Assembly (NCBI GenBank): GCA_023333565.1 | Contig: JAJKFH010000374.1 | Coordinates: 744,001 to 808,000, forward strand | Length of the DNA stretch: 64,000 nt | DNA from: Puffinus mauretanicus | Taxonomy: Eukaryota; Chordata; Aves; Procellariiformes; Procellariidae | Reading direction: 5' to 3' | Shown here: one piece after another, positions 1 through 8,935 of the stretch | How positions within the stretch are numbered: position 1 is the first letter of the stretch | Layout of the letters: each line of letters starts with the position of its first letter | The notes under the pieces: generated by a model | What the model saw: only the letters and a program-made list of their open reading frames with translations | The model's database searches: none | Told to the model about the DNA's origin: nothing | Translations under genes and position numbers: made by a program

Positions 1-957
1 CTAACATAAAAAACCATGTCAGACCCCCCCTTGACTCCACTAAGCAGGACCAGGCCTCCTCCTTGGCTTCATACCTCAAAAAAGGGCGGTTTTGAAAGGT
101 TCTTTCTTCTTGCTACCACCCAGAAGCTGGGAGTCTTCTTGCCTGAACCATGTTTAGTCTCAAGCCCCAACCTGAGGCTCAGAAAAGCGGGATACAGACC
201 CAGCTCTCTGGATCCTCCTTCAGCTCTGTCTCCAAACTCTGGGGGTCCCTCCCAGCCAGCACTCCCCAGAGCTGCCCCATCTCCCATCCCACAGCCAACC
301 TCCGTGCTGAGCCCGACACACGAGATCCATGCACGGGACACACCGACCCTGCCTCCTGCCCATGGAGGTGGGGATCCATGTCATTTAAGCCTTTTCTGCT
401 CAACATTCACAGCTGCAAAAACAGCAGGCAAACTCCTGACCTCCCAAAACTAAACACGAGGTACCTACCCCCTCTCTCCTCTGGTCCATCCAGACGCTCT
501 CGGGGTGGCAGCTACACCCATTTAGGACAGGTTCTCCTTATCAAGACGTTGCCCTTATATTTCGAGAGGTGAGAAGACATTATTTGGGGCACATTTTCTA
601 TTTTTCGGTCGTCTTCTAAAGTCAGGCAGGTCCCTCTGGTCCCTCCCAGCAGGAGATCAGCCTAATGCACCCATCGCCAGCCGTGCTCCCCGGGGAACAT
701 GGTTCGAGTAGTGAACCCAGCATCCCCTCCGACGGGGCCGCCCTGGCAGGAGGCATCCGATGACAGTTTGACTGGCGGAGCGAAGCACGATTCGTGTTTG
801 TTTGGATAGTCAAAGGACTTGAAACAAATGTCTCCGACTCATGTTGGTTTAGATAAAAGGACCTCGGCCTTGTCACAGGATCAATGGGGCTGGTGAGAAA
901 CCACTTGTGTAGACCCCCTCTGCCCTCAGACCCTTTTAAAATAGAAGAAAACATAAT
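1..957. other. non-coding DNA, left edge
   Basis: No gene or recognisable repeat is visible. The first 500 bases are C-rich on the + strand, and the open frames there lack any recognisable domain. From about 530 to 900 the text becomes more complex, with scattered CpGs, and could be a conserved regulatory element, but no motif cluster stands out. If the GATA2-DNAJB8 order of mammals holds, this would be DNA 3' of GATA2. Confidence 0.4.
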
Positions 958-985
958 ATTAATAACAACAACAACAATAATTATT
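958..985 (+). repeat. short AAC/AAT-rich simple repeat
   Basis: A run of AAT and AAC triplets directly precedes the CR1 fragment on its left side. A longer AAT array follows the CR1 on its right side, so the insertion is bracketed by related simple sequence. Confidence 0.6.
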
Positions 986-1175
986 TAGGTTGGAAAAGAC
1001 CTTTAAGATCATCGAGGCCAACTGTAAACCTAGCACTGCTAAGTCCACCACTAAACCATGTCCCTAAGTGCCACATCTACACGTCTTTTAAATACCTCCA
1101 AGGTATTACCTCCCCTGGGCAGCCTGTTCCAATGTTTGACAACCCTTTCAGCGAAGAAATTTTTCCTAATATCCA

Positions 1176-1177
<2 letters not shown>
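986..1177 (-). mobile_element. CR1 LINE 3' fragment, antisense
   Basis: Read on the + strand, this is the reverse complement of an avian CR1 3' end. It opens with the GGTTGGAAAAGACC segment, continues through AAGATCATCGAGGCCAAC and later GGGCAGCCTGTTCCAATG, and stops at CCTAATATCCAA. It is a typical 5'-truncated copy of about 190 bp. The usual terminal octamer repeats are replaced by AAT/AAC triplets. Moderate divergence from the familiar consensus suggests middle age. The family assignment is from recognition of the consensus, not from a search. Confidence 0.9.

Positions 1178-1236
<59 letters not shown>
1178..1236 (+). repeat. (AAT)n microsatellite, about 20 units
   Basis: Uninterrupted AAT triplets follow the truncated 5' side of the antisense CR1. 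In other frames the array reads as poly-Asn or poly-Ile, which makes spurious open frames. An array this pure and long is likely to vary in length between individuals. Confidence 0.97.
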
Positions 1237-1237
<1 letters not shown>

Positions 1238-1594
1238 GAAGAAAGTTTTCACAACTCAGAGATGCTCACTCCTTTCTGGACCAGGGCGCATTGGAGTGCC
1301 AAGAGCAAGGTCAGGGATTGGGGCTGCAAGTTTGGGGTCACCTGTGGTCTGGGTGACCAAAAGCTTGGGGCATTTTGCTGCTTGGTGCCTTGTGTTTTGC
1401 TTCCCATCCAGGCCTGGCTGACAACCCCTGCCCTTGCAGACCCGATGCCTGGCTGGGAGGGAAGAGCAGGCTGGACGTGGTGGTGCCTGGAGCAGGGGAC
1501 CGCATCCGTCTGGCATACTGAAGCAGTGAATGAAGGAAAAGGAAGGAGGGGGTGGGTAGAAGAGAAAATCCCAAAGATCCTCGGATAATAAGCA
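1237..1594. other. GC-moderate non-coding DNA
   Basis: Nothing recognisable. Overlapping open frames on both strands have no domain and arise from low stop density. Confidence 0.4.
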
Positions 1595-2125
1595 CCATTA
1601 AGGTTAGTCTGTCTCATGATTGTTTCTTATTAAAAAGAGACTGTACTTTATCTGTGCAGGATATGCTGTTTGGATGAGGGAATTAGCAGAGTGACTGCCT
1701 CCATATCATCTAATTAGCAAAAATGTTGATAAGCAGATACAATCACATATGATTAGGATCCTTTTAAAAAGCCACTCCATTAATTAAATAGACAGAAAGG
1801 CCGCCTCCAGCCCTCGCGTGCCACTGATTAGAATACAAATATTTACACTAATCTCACCTCCATCAGCCATGGGACACTTTTGAGTATTTTTAGTGACATC
1901 AGATTACTATTGATTTTCATCCCCAATGTCAGACCATTTTGTTAGTATCTGAAAGTGCTGCCTTCAGTTTCGGATGCTTTAAATCATGTTAAGGGTTTAT
2001 CTTAATGACGCTGCTGATAACCACTGTTCAGGTCACTCGTACTTTCTCTTCAAAGAACACAGTCTGGGCTGGTTTTTATTGTTTGTACTTGAGATTTAAG
2101 ATACGAAAAACATTTCTCATTTCAA
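1595..2125. promoter_or_regulatory. candidate conserved enhancer block
   Basis: AT-rich, non-repetitive text dense in developmental motifs: TAATTA at 1711-1716, TGATAAG at 1727-1733, E-box CATATG at 1746-1751, TTAATTAA at 1780-1787, TTATCT at 1997-2002 and TGATAA at 2015-2020. No open frame is plausible. The sharp contrast with the GC-rich flanks and the crowding of homeodomain and GATA sites are typical of vertebrate conserved non-coding elements. The function is inference; conservation was not tested. Confidence 0.5.
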
Positions 2126-4200
2126 AGCCTTGGTTTCTAGGGATGGGGCTGCCAGGCTAGTTTGGGTCTAGTTACTTGGTGTGTGCATGTCTCTCTCATT
2201 TCCCTTTCCCCCTGCCTCTCCTCGACCCCTTCTTTTCTCCTTGCAAACCCTTTTGGCTCACAGCAGTGGCCTCTCTTGAATGGCTGCTAATCGCTGACGC
2301 CTGCTGCAGGCAGCAGACAGACAGGCAGTGAGCGTCCCCCATTCGGGGATGACAGGAGAAAAACACTCCCTACTTTTCAGAAGGGTAAGGCGCACTAAAT
2401 CCAAGACAGATAATCCAGTGCGCCAGCCAGTCTGAGATGGGTTCTCATCATCAAAAGCAAGTACGGGAGGAGACGCTTTGCAAAGAGACAGCACAAGGCA
2501 GAGTCACCTCCTTCCTTCCGCGCACAGCCCCTCTCCCTGCAGTAGATAACTGGTCTGGGACCCTCCAACAGGCTTCTCTGACATCCCATTTTCCTTTCTG
2601 GGTAACAGACAGTAGGAACAGCAATTGCTCTTGAAATTTGTGCCAAGCATCTGCAAATGGACCACGCTGGCAGTGGCTTAGGAGCCACCTTTCAGTGGCT
2701 TGTGGGTGGTAAGCTTGGATCACCCTCAAGTCCAACAGACAACCATAAAAAAATACTAACCCAAATAAACGAGTCCCCTTGGCGAAGATTTCAAGCAAAG
2801 CACCAGTGTGAGCAAGCCATGAAGCCTTAGCTCTCCCCTCAGTGTGGAAGAATGTTTTGGGATGCTTTGGGAATGCGAAGAGCCCTCCGAGTTCAAACGG
2901 GCAGCAGCAGCTTGCTGCTGTGCCCAGATTAACTTTTGCCATTGCTACAGTACAAACAGCACCCAGAAAAATCATTCATGTGGCACAGCCACCCTGTAGT
3001 TAAGAAAACCTCCTCTGTGCAAAAGGAGGCAAACCCCAAGATCTCCACAACGAGTTGAGCCCATGAGACCATAAGCTCCTGTATTGCTTTGCACTTCTTT
3101 CAGCTCCAGCCTCCAGACCAGCACTGTGTTGCCTTACGGCAACTTTTACCACCAGAATATGAGAAGTACCTCCATGCTACTGACCCATCACCGACGAGTG
3201 AGAAAACCAGGAAAGCAAAGCCCTTCCCCAACACACATCAGCTCAATCGCCTTTCTGCCTTCCTCTGTCACGTTGCTTTCTACAGGCTGACATGGCTGCC
3301 CCTTGGCTTCATGGCCCCGCGCGTACGATGTATGTTAGGACAGCAGCCAGCTCATACGCTGCACATATGCTCTTTGGTCAGGCCAGCTCTTGACTCCTTC
3401 CCAAAGGGTGGGATAATGGAAACAAGGGCAGTGATCTGCAACACATGCTGCCATTAGTAGGTGTTTACGACACCGTGTTACAGACAGATGAGTTCTCGTT
3501 ACTGGCACTTCCTTGGAGACCTCCTTCATGCAACGATTCCCTGCGAGGATACTGCATTTCCCACAGGAATGGCAAATCCAGGGAACAGAAACAGATGCAG
3601 GGTAACCCCAGACTGGATCATCAAAGTTCAGCTCCTCAGGCTGAAGTTGTCTGTGTCGAGTTCATGGGGCATCCATGTGGCACACGCATACACCTTGGGA
3701 CATATATCCAAAAAAGCACGTAGAAAAGAGGCTAAGGTTGTTAATGAGCTTCATTCTGGGCAGTTATTTTGGTACCAACACGAGAGCTAAGATCTTCTGG
3801 AAATGTTAGGTTTGGCTATAAATTCAGAAGAGATCATGATGGTCATCTAATCATGATTTTAGGAAAAGAGCCCACTCTGGGTTTAAAAATGGCCACATGA
3901 GGAGGTTCCAATGATTCGTTACCTTCATAATGAAGGACGTGCAACGTATTTTGAGTTTAAGTTTGGCTAATGCCACCTTTCAACTGCTTTGTCCGGGAGC
4001 CTGAAGATCCCTGTGCCATTGAATTTCTGTTCCCTTGCAGGTTCTTACAGACTATGATGAAGCTGGCATTGAACTTCCTCTTAATACCCAGACACTTTCC
4101 CTGAGTATGTCACTCCAGAGCATATTTTCCAAACCCTTAATCACATTTTATGGCTCTTCCCTGAGCCTCCTCCAATTTATCAACACTATTCCCAAACTGT
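2126..4200. other. non-coding DNA upstream of DNAJB8
   Basis: No gene or repeat recognised. The longest frame (174 codons, minus strand, 2451-2975) has no domain. The sequence is mixed in composition and unique by eye. Confidence 0.4.
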
Positions 4201-4225
4201 GGGTAGCCAAACTGCAAACAGCTTT

Positions 4226-4271
4226 CCTATAGCTGCTGCTATAGGGTAATATGCCCCATAGGGGTAATATG
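4226..4271. repeat. palindrome plus short direct repeat upstream of DNAJB8
   Basis: CCTATAGC (4226-4233), a 4-nt spacer and GCTATAGG (4238-4245) form a perfect 8-bp inverted repeat. It overlaps a near-direct repeat: ATAGGGTAATATG at 4241-4253 and ATAGGGGTAATATG at 4258-4271. The cluster ends about 500 bp before the DNAJB8 start codon. Whether it is bound by any protein is unknown. Confidence 0.6.
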
Positions 4272-4366
4272 ACCTCACTACACCACGCTTCCTTGGACTG
4301 CACACAAAACCACCTGAGTATCTGAGAATCCCACCTTTGGGCAGGTACAGGCAAAAAATAATCTGA

Positions 4367-4530
4367 CAAAGTCATACGTGACAGCTGTGACATCACAGCT
4401 ACATAGGGCAACTACAACGTCACATGTATGATCTACGTTTGAAAACGTAAGGCCAGTGACAACCAACTCCATCCTAGAACAGAGTCAGGTCAACTGAGCA
4501 ATGATTGGCTGAGCCCCCTCTGAGGTCACA
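4367..4530 (+). promoter_or_regulatory. candidate DNAJB8 promoter (CRE-like and CCAAT motifs)
   Basis: Within 400 bp of the start codon are several CRE-type half sites: TACGTGAC at 4375-4382, TGACATCA at 4388-4395, ACGTCAC at 4417-4423 and TGAGGTCA at about 4521-4528. A reverse CCAAT box (ATTGG) is at 4504-4508. There is no clear TATA box; a weak TACAAAAA-like stretch lies near 4600. Mammalian DNAJB8 is testis-enriched, and CRE/CREM sites are common in testis promoters, so the cluster fits, but this is inference from short motifs. Confidence 0.35.
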
Positions 4531-4771
4531 ATCTCACGGTTTGTGAACAACAGGCTTAGAAAGAAAGGATATGGTCAAGAAGCACTGTGTGGCCTCGTGA
4601 TACAAAAAGACAGAGCAGATCAAGGGATGAACTGAGCACCTACCCACCCCTAAGGAGCACAGCAGCATTAGGTGTCCAGGAGTCTCTGCATGCTGGTCGT
4701 CCCTCGGCTTCACGTCCTTGGTGGGAGAGAGGTACCAGGTATCTTCCAAACAGCCCCACCTTTCCTTCAAG

Positions 4772-5431
4772 ATGGTGGATTATTACAAAGTCCTTGGATT
4801 GAAAAAAAGTGCCTCACAGGATGATGTTAAGAAATCTTACCACAAACTGGCACTAAAATGGCATCCTGATAAGAATCCCAGCAACAAGGAGGAAGCCGAA
4901 AAGAAATTCAAAGCAGTCGCTGAGGCATACGAGGTTTTGTCCGACCCTCAGAAACGATCACTCTATGACAGGTCTGTTAAGGAGAGCAGATCCCACAGAG
5001 GAAGAAGTGCCACGGGGGGTCATAACAGCTCCTTTGATTCCCCTTACGTATTCCATGACCTCGAGGAGATCTTTAGGGAAGTCGTTGGAGGGGTGGATCC
5101 CTTTGTACATGTTTTCTGGGACCCCTTCGACAACATCAGAAACGATGGTGAAAACTGGCACAGGAGAAGTGGACGAGGAAGAAGCTCCAGCTTTTCTGAC
5201 TTGGAGTCATTTATGCCATGGAGCCCCAGAGAGCAGTCCACCTCCTCCTTTGCTGAATACTCAGCTGGGCCACACAGTGTCAGATCAGTGTTAACCACTA
5301 CTGAAGTGATCAATGGCAAGAGGATCACCACGCGGAAAATCATCGAGAATGGGCAGAAGAGAACAGAAGTGGAAGAAGACGGCCAGCTGAGGTCTGTGAC
5401 AATAAATGGGAGAGACCAGCTGAAATTATAA
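4772..5431 (+). CDS. DNAJB8: DnaJ homolog subfamily B member 8-like (Hsp40 co-chaperone)
   Basis: Single-exon frame of 219 aa ending in TAA. An N-terminal J domain (about residues 1-69) carries the HPD triad at 31-33, which stimulates Hsp70 ATPase activity. A reduced Gly/Phe region (about 85-125) and a Ser/Thr-rich linker (about 138-177) lead to the C-terminal segment shared by DNAJB6/DNAJB8 (about 173-219, [15 protein letters not shown] through EEDGQL). DNAJB8 is favoured over DNAJB6, B3 and B7 by [15 protein letters not shown], the FWD triplet at 115-117 and an intronless CDS. ATG 4772 was chosen because it begins the family-typical MVDYY and has A at -3 and G at +4; the frame is open further upstream but shows no earlier ATG. 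Family members suppress aggregation of polyglutamine and amyloid clients. Oddities: the usual FREFFGG reads FREVVGG (101-107), Gly/Phe density is low, and charged residues break the Ser/Thr tract. The frame is intact, so a working gene is likely. A diverged DNAJB6 retrocopy is the alternative. Confidence 0.9.
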   Translation: MVDYYKVLGLKKSASQDDVKKSYHKLALKWHPDKNPSNKEEAEKKFKAVAEAYEVLSDPQKRSLYDRSVKESRSHRGRSATGGHNSSFDSPYVFHDLEEIFREVVGGVDPFVHVFWDPFDNIRNDGENWHRRSGRGRSSSFSDLESFMPWSPREQSTSSFAEYSAGPHSVRSVLTTTEVINGKRITTRKIIENGQKRTEVEEDGQLRSVTINGRDQLKL

Positions 5432-5545
5432 TGTCCCCCAGCACAACCATTAACTGCAAGCTGTGGGACGTGCTCTCATTGCTCAACGGATGGGATCTAC
5501 TACAAGCAGTATTAATAAATGCTGAGTTCATGACACAACCGATGC
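5432..5545 (+). terminator. DNAJB8: DNAJB8 3' UTR with poly(A) signal
   Basis: A canonical AATAAA lies at 5514-5519, 83 bases after the stop codon. A GT-containing stretch follows within 40 bases, where cleavage-stimulating sequence is expected. This would give a 3' UTR of about 100 nt. It is the first AATAAA after the stop; no transcript data were available. Confidence 0.55.
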
Positions 5546-6639
5546 AGACGTCTCAATGGTTGGGAACAAATACTTCACAGGTAAAGATATGGAGTTATGC
5601 TAAACTAAGGAGCGGGACTCTACTAACCCTGCGTAAGGTGATAGTAATAGTGCTTGTTCAGTAAATAGGTATAGTAGATACATGTGAAAGCAATCTTGCC
5701 GGTTTGCCGAAGAGACCGAATTGATTAATATAGCAAGAGGAGACATGCTGGTTGATGGACAGGTGAGAGCTCTATGACAAGCTATAGGTCCTCTTCCCCC
5801 TTCTTGAAATGCCAATCTTGAAGCCTGCTAGCTGGCAGCATAAAGACTTGTGTGACCCCCATAGGCAACCCTGAGGCTGAGTGAAGAATATCCTACCTTT
5901 GGTGTACGAGAAGATGCATATTTACTGAAAAAAGTTCTTGTACACAGGCAAGAAGGCGGGGCAGGCTCAGTGGGTCACGCAGAGCCTAGAGGAGAGGGAC
6001 TGGCATAGGAAAAACCAAAGGAAGGAAGAAAATGTCATTCCTCAGACTATAGAAGAAAATGGGGGCTTTCTTGAGAATGCCCTGCGAATTATGACCAGAG
6101 ACCCTGATGGAAGCACTGTGTAGCTTGGGGGCTGAAAGTGAGCAGGGAGAAGGTGAATCTGGCTCTGGGACTGGGACAACCTATAGTCCCTTTCGGCTTG
6201 GAGTTGTTCAAACAGAAAGAGCTAAATTCAAACCATGAGCAAACAGATTCCAGGGGGCTGAGTTTAGCTCCCTCTGTGCAAAGCTGGATGCGGGGACTTA
6301 GATGGTGCTTTACCATCCTTATTGTCTTGCTCACAGCTGCAAGAGCCAGTTCACAATGCATTTCTTGCACAGCCTGCCAGCATGCTGCTTTCGTCCTCCA
6401 CTGAGCTAAGGAACGCGCTCCCCACGTTTCCGCCCTCCCCTGTGCTGACATGAACTGCTGAGCCTTGTTTCTTGCTTGGCCAGATCACCTTAGGCGTTTA
6501 AAATCTTACACGCCTCTTATTTTTGGTCCCACGCTATATCCCCTTGAGTTTCCCAGCTTGCCCTGCCCATTGATGTCTCCCTGGAGACTGGAACTAACTT
6601 TCAGGGACATTTTCACTCTAATCCAGATTGCAATTGCTG
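5546..6639. other. non-coding DNA 3' of DNAJB8
   Basis: No gene or repeat recognised. Short open frames have no domain. Confidence 0.4.
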
Positions 6640-6750
6640 CCTGCGTTTGGGCAGGTCTTTGCATCTGTTTCCTCTGCTGTAAAATGGGAATAACAGACTC
6701 CCATGCTTTGAAGGAGACTGCGAGGTAGTGATACTAATAAAGGACTCCGA
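6640..6750 (+). repeat. MIR-type ancient SINE relic
   Basis: The stretch keeps the MIR core and 3' order: TTTGGGCAGGTC, then CATCTGTTTCCTC, then GCTGTAAAATGGGAATAA, as in the MIR segment running from TTGGGCAAGT through CTGTAAAATGGGGATAA. Divergence is high, as expected for an element that amplified before the amniote radiation. The exact edges are uncertain. Confidence 0.7.
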
Positions 6751-8489
6751 ACATTAAGCAGTAAGTTAAATTAGCCAGAATACTGCCACCCCTTAATCAA
6801 AACCTTTTACTTTTGAAAAGAAAAATGTAGCTTAAATCACCTTCCTTAGCAACTGATGCCATGCCCAGCTTGGAGAAACAGACCAAAACTGTATTTGTTA
6901 TGTTAAGGGCTGTTAAGTCCCTGTGAAACCCTCTCCCAGTAAGAAAAAGACACAGCACTGGGAGGCCAGTGGAAGTCTAAGTGCATGCTGCTTTCACGGA
7001 GGGAGGCCAGCGGTGATGGGAGCAGGGAAAACCTTGGTGCAGGGACAAACTGCGTCTGCTGCTTCTCCACAGTTTGGGAGCCATCAGCAGTCCTGCAGGC
7101 ATTGGGACTCTGAGGACTGCAAAGATTTAAGGGGCTTGGTACAGAAAGATTATTTTGGTCAGAGCAAATACAAGTAAATATTTCTACTGATACTCTCTCT
7201 GCGGACACCATGTTCATGTGAGATGGCTTCTTGAATTTACCTTATGCTACTTCGGAGGAAGTCCAAGGTAAAAAAAAAAAACCAAACCAACAAAAAGCCA
7301 AACTGCACATTTTGGATCGGAAACTGAAATGGTCTTTGATCAAAATAACATGTTTTGAAATCTGGACCAGAGTTCAATTCCCAGCTCCTCAACCTTTTCA
7401 GCTTGCTAGGGCTAAAACTTTGCTCCAGTCTCATCTCTAATGGGATGTTTTTATGTATGCACATCAATATTTCTTGATCTGAGATCAAGATATGCAGATC
7501 TACACACATCTTAGACCTGTCCTACCTTTGGTCAGCAATTCCCTCTCTTGTATCAGTATCTAAGGCAGCATCTAAGAGCAAGCGCTTCCTTTTCCCATCC
7601 CTGGGTCAGAGCGTTTCCATGGCCGCTTGCAGCAGCAGAGAGCTCCTGGGGCAGCTCTGGCACGTACCAAAACCTGCTGTTAGGAATACAGGAACACGGA
7701 TTGGGAAGGCCCAGCTCACCCAATAAGTATTGAGACCAGGAAGACCTGCAGATCCTCTTCCACATCTCCCTGCTCACTGCAGGCCACAAAACACCTCGCA
7801 GCACTTTCTGCGAGCAAAAGATCTGGGGGGAAAAAAAAAAAAAGGCAACCATAAAGGTCTGGTGGTAAGAGAGCAGGTCAGACTGCGTTAGCAAAGTCCT
7901 GCGTTCCTGCAATAGCAGGGAATCTGGCAGGTGTGCCCAAACCACCCATGGAAACCCTCTGTCTCTGTTACAGAGAAAGATAAACGAACCCCAGTGAACC
8001 TTGCCTTGGAAGAAAACCCTTGCCTGTCCCAGGACATGGGATCAGACTAACACTGCCAGCGAAACACTGACACCTTCAAGGAGTTTTTTAAAGCTTTTTC
8101 TCATGCCATTTAGCAGCTGCAGCTCTGGAAGAGGCAGCACCAGATGTCCAGCCACAGCACAACCCGGGAGCCTTTGCCTCGCCCAGTTCCAGCTCTCTGT
8201 TCCTCTTCCAGAAATGCATCTTCCCTCTAAAAAGCTGTATTTTGGGACCTTGCCAGGTCAGTGGTGTGCCTTTCAGGTGTGGTCACGGCTGAAGGCGCTT
8301 GCATGCACTTGCACGTGCATTCGATCCACCTACGAGGACCACAGGTACCAGCGGCAGAACCTTTTGCTCAGCTGCTGATGGAAACCAGTCCCTCATCCTT
8401 CCAGTCACCGCCAGACATGATGGGCTCATTTCAAGCACCAGCTCTGCTTGAACACGCCACACTGGGGGCAGTTTGAAGCCTCCTGTTTG
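6751..8489. other. non-coding DNA
   Basis: No gene recognised. Two short A-runs lie near 7269 and 7831. All open frames are short or lack domains. Confidence 0.4.
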
Positions 8490-8605
8490 ACTGTAGCACC
8501 AAACCCCAGCGCGTGGCCCCGACTGGCCCGCGGCACCGGGAAGAGCAGGGAGCGAAGGCGGCTCGAGCCCTGCCGCCGAGCCCGGCCGGCAGCCTGCGCG
8601 GAGAG
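8490..8605. other. short CpG-dense patch
   Basis: About a dozen or more CpGs fall within roughly 110 bp, far above the surroundings, immediately before an AT-rich enhancer-like block. It is too short for a classical CpG island. It could be a small unmethylated regulatory patch or a minor promoter; no transcript is evident. Confidence 0.45.
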
Positions 8606-8935
8606 GCTGAGTCATTATTTTATTAGCAGGCCCCACAACTACTTTAATGTGGGCTTAGGCTGCAAAAACAAAAACATACATAAAAGCATTTGGAATTACT
8701 TCATAAAATACTAAATCACAATATTAACCGACTGACCTTTGCTCTATGCAGACCTGCTAATTTTAGCAATTACAGCCAACAACTTGAACATATCAAGTGG
8801 GCAACTGTTTAACAATAATGACATCTGCTTGGAAAATCCAATTATGTCTAAACATCTTTAAATCCCCACTAGGGGATACCTGCTTTCTTTTTGCAACTGT
8901 TAGTCTCTGCCTAATAGGATTTTAAACTCGCAGCC
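8606..8935. promoter_or_regulatory. candidate conserved enhancer block
   Basis: The GC-rich text switches abruptly to AT-rich, non-repetitive sequence. It opens with GCTGAGTCA (8606-8614), which contains a perfect AP-1 site and resembles an NF-E2/MARE half. Several TAAT and AATTA motifs follow across 300 bp. No coding frame is plausible. The enhancer role is inferred from composition only. Confidence 0.45.

Noticed and set aside
1058..1588. 176-codon frame with a long poly-Ile stretch, and an overlapping poly-Asn frame
   Set aside because: Both are translations of the (AAT)n microsatellite and the adjoining CR1 fragment, not genes.
2451..2975. 174-codon minus-strand frame
   Set aside because: No domain and no splice or promoter context; consistent with chance.
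4718..4771. 18-residue upstream extension of the DNAJB8 frame
   Set aside because: It would need a TTG start; the first ATG is at 4772 with a strong context and matches the family start.
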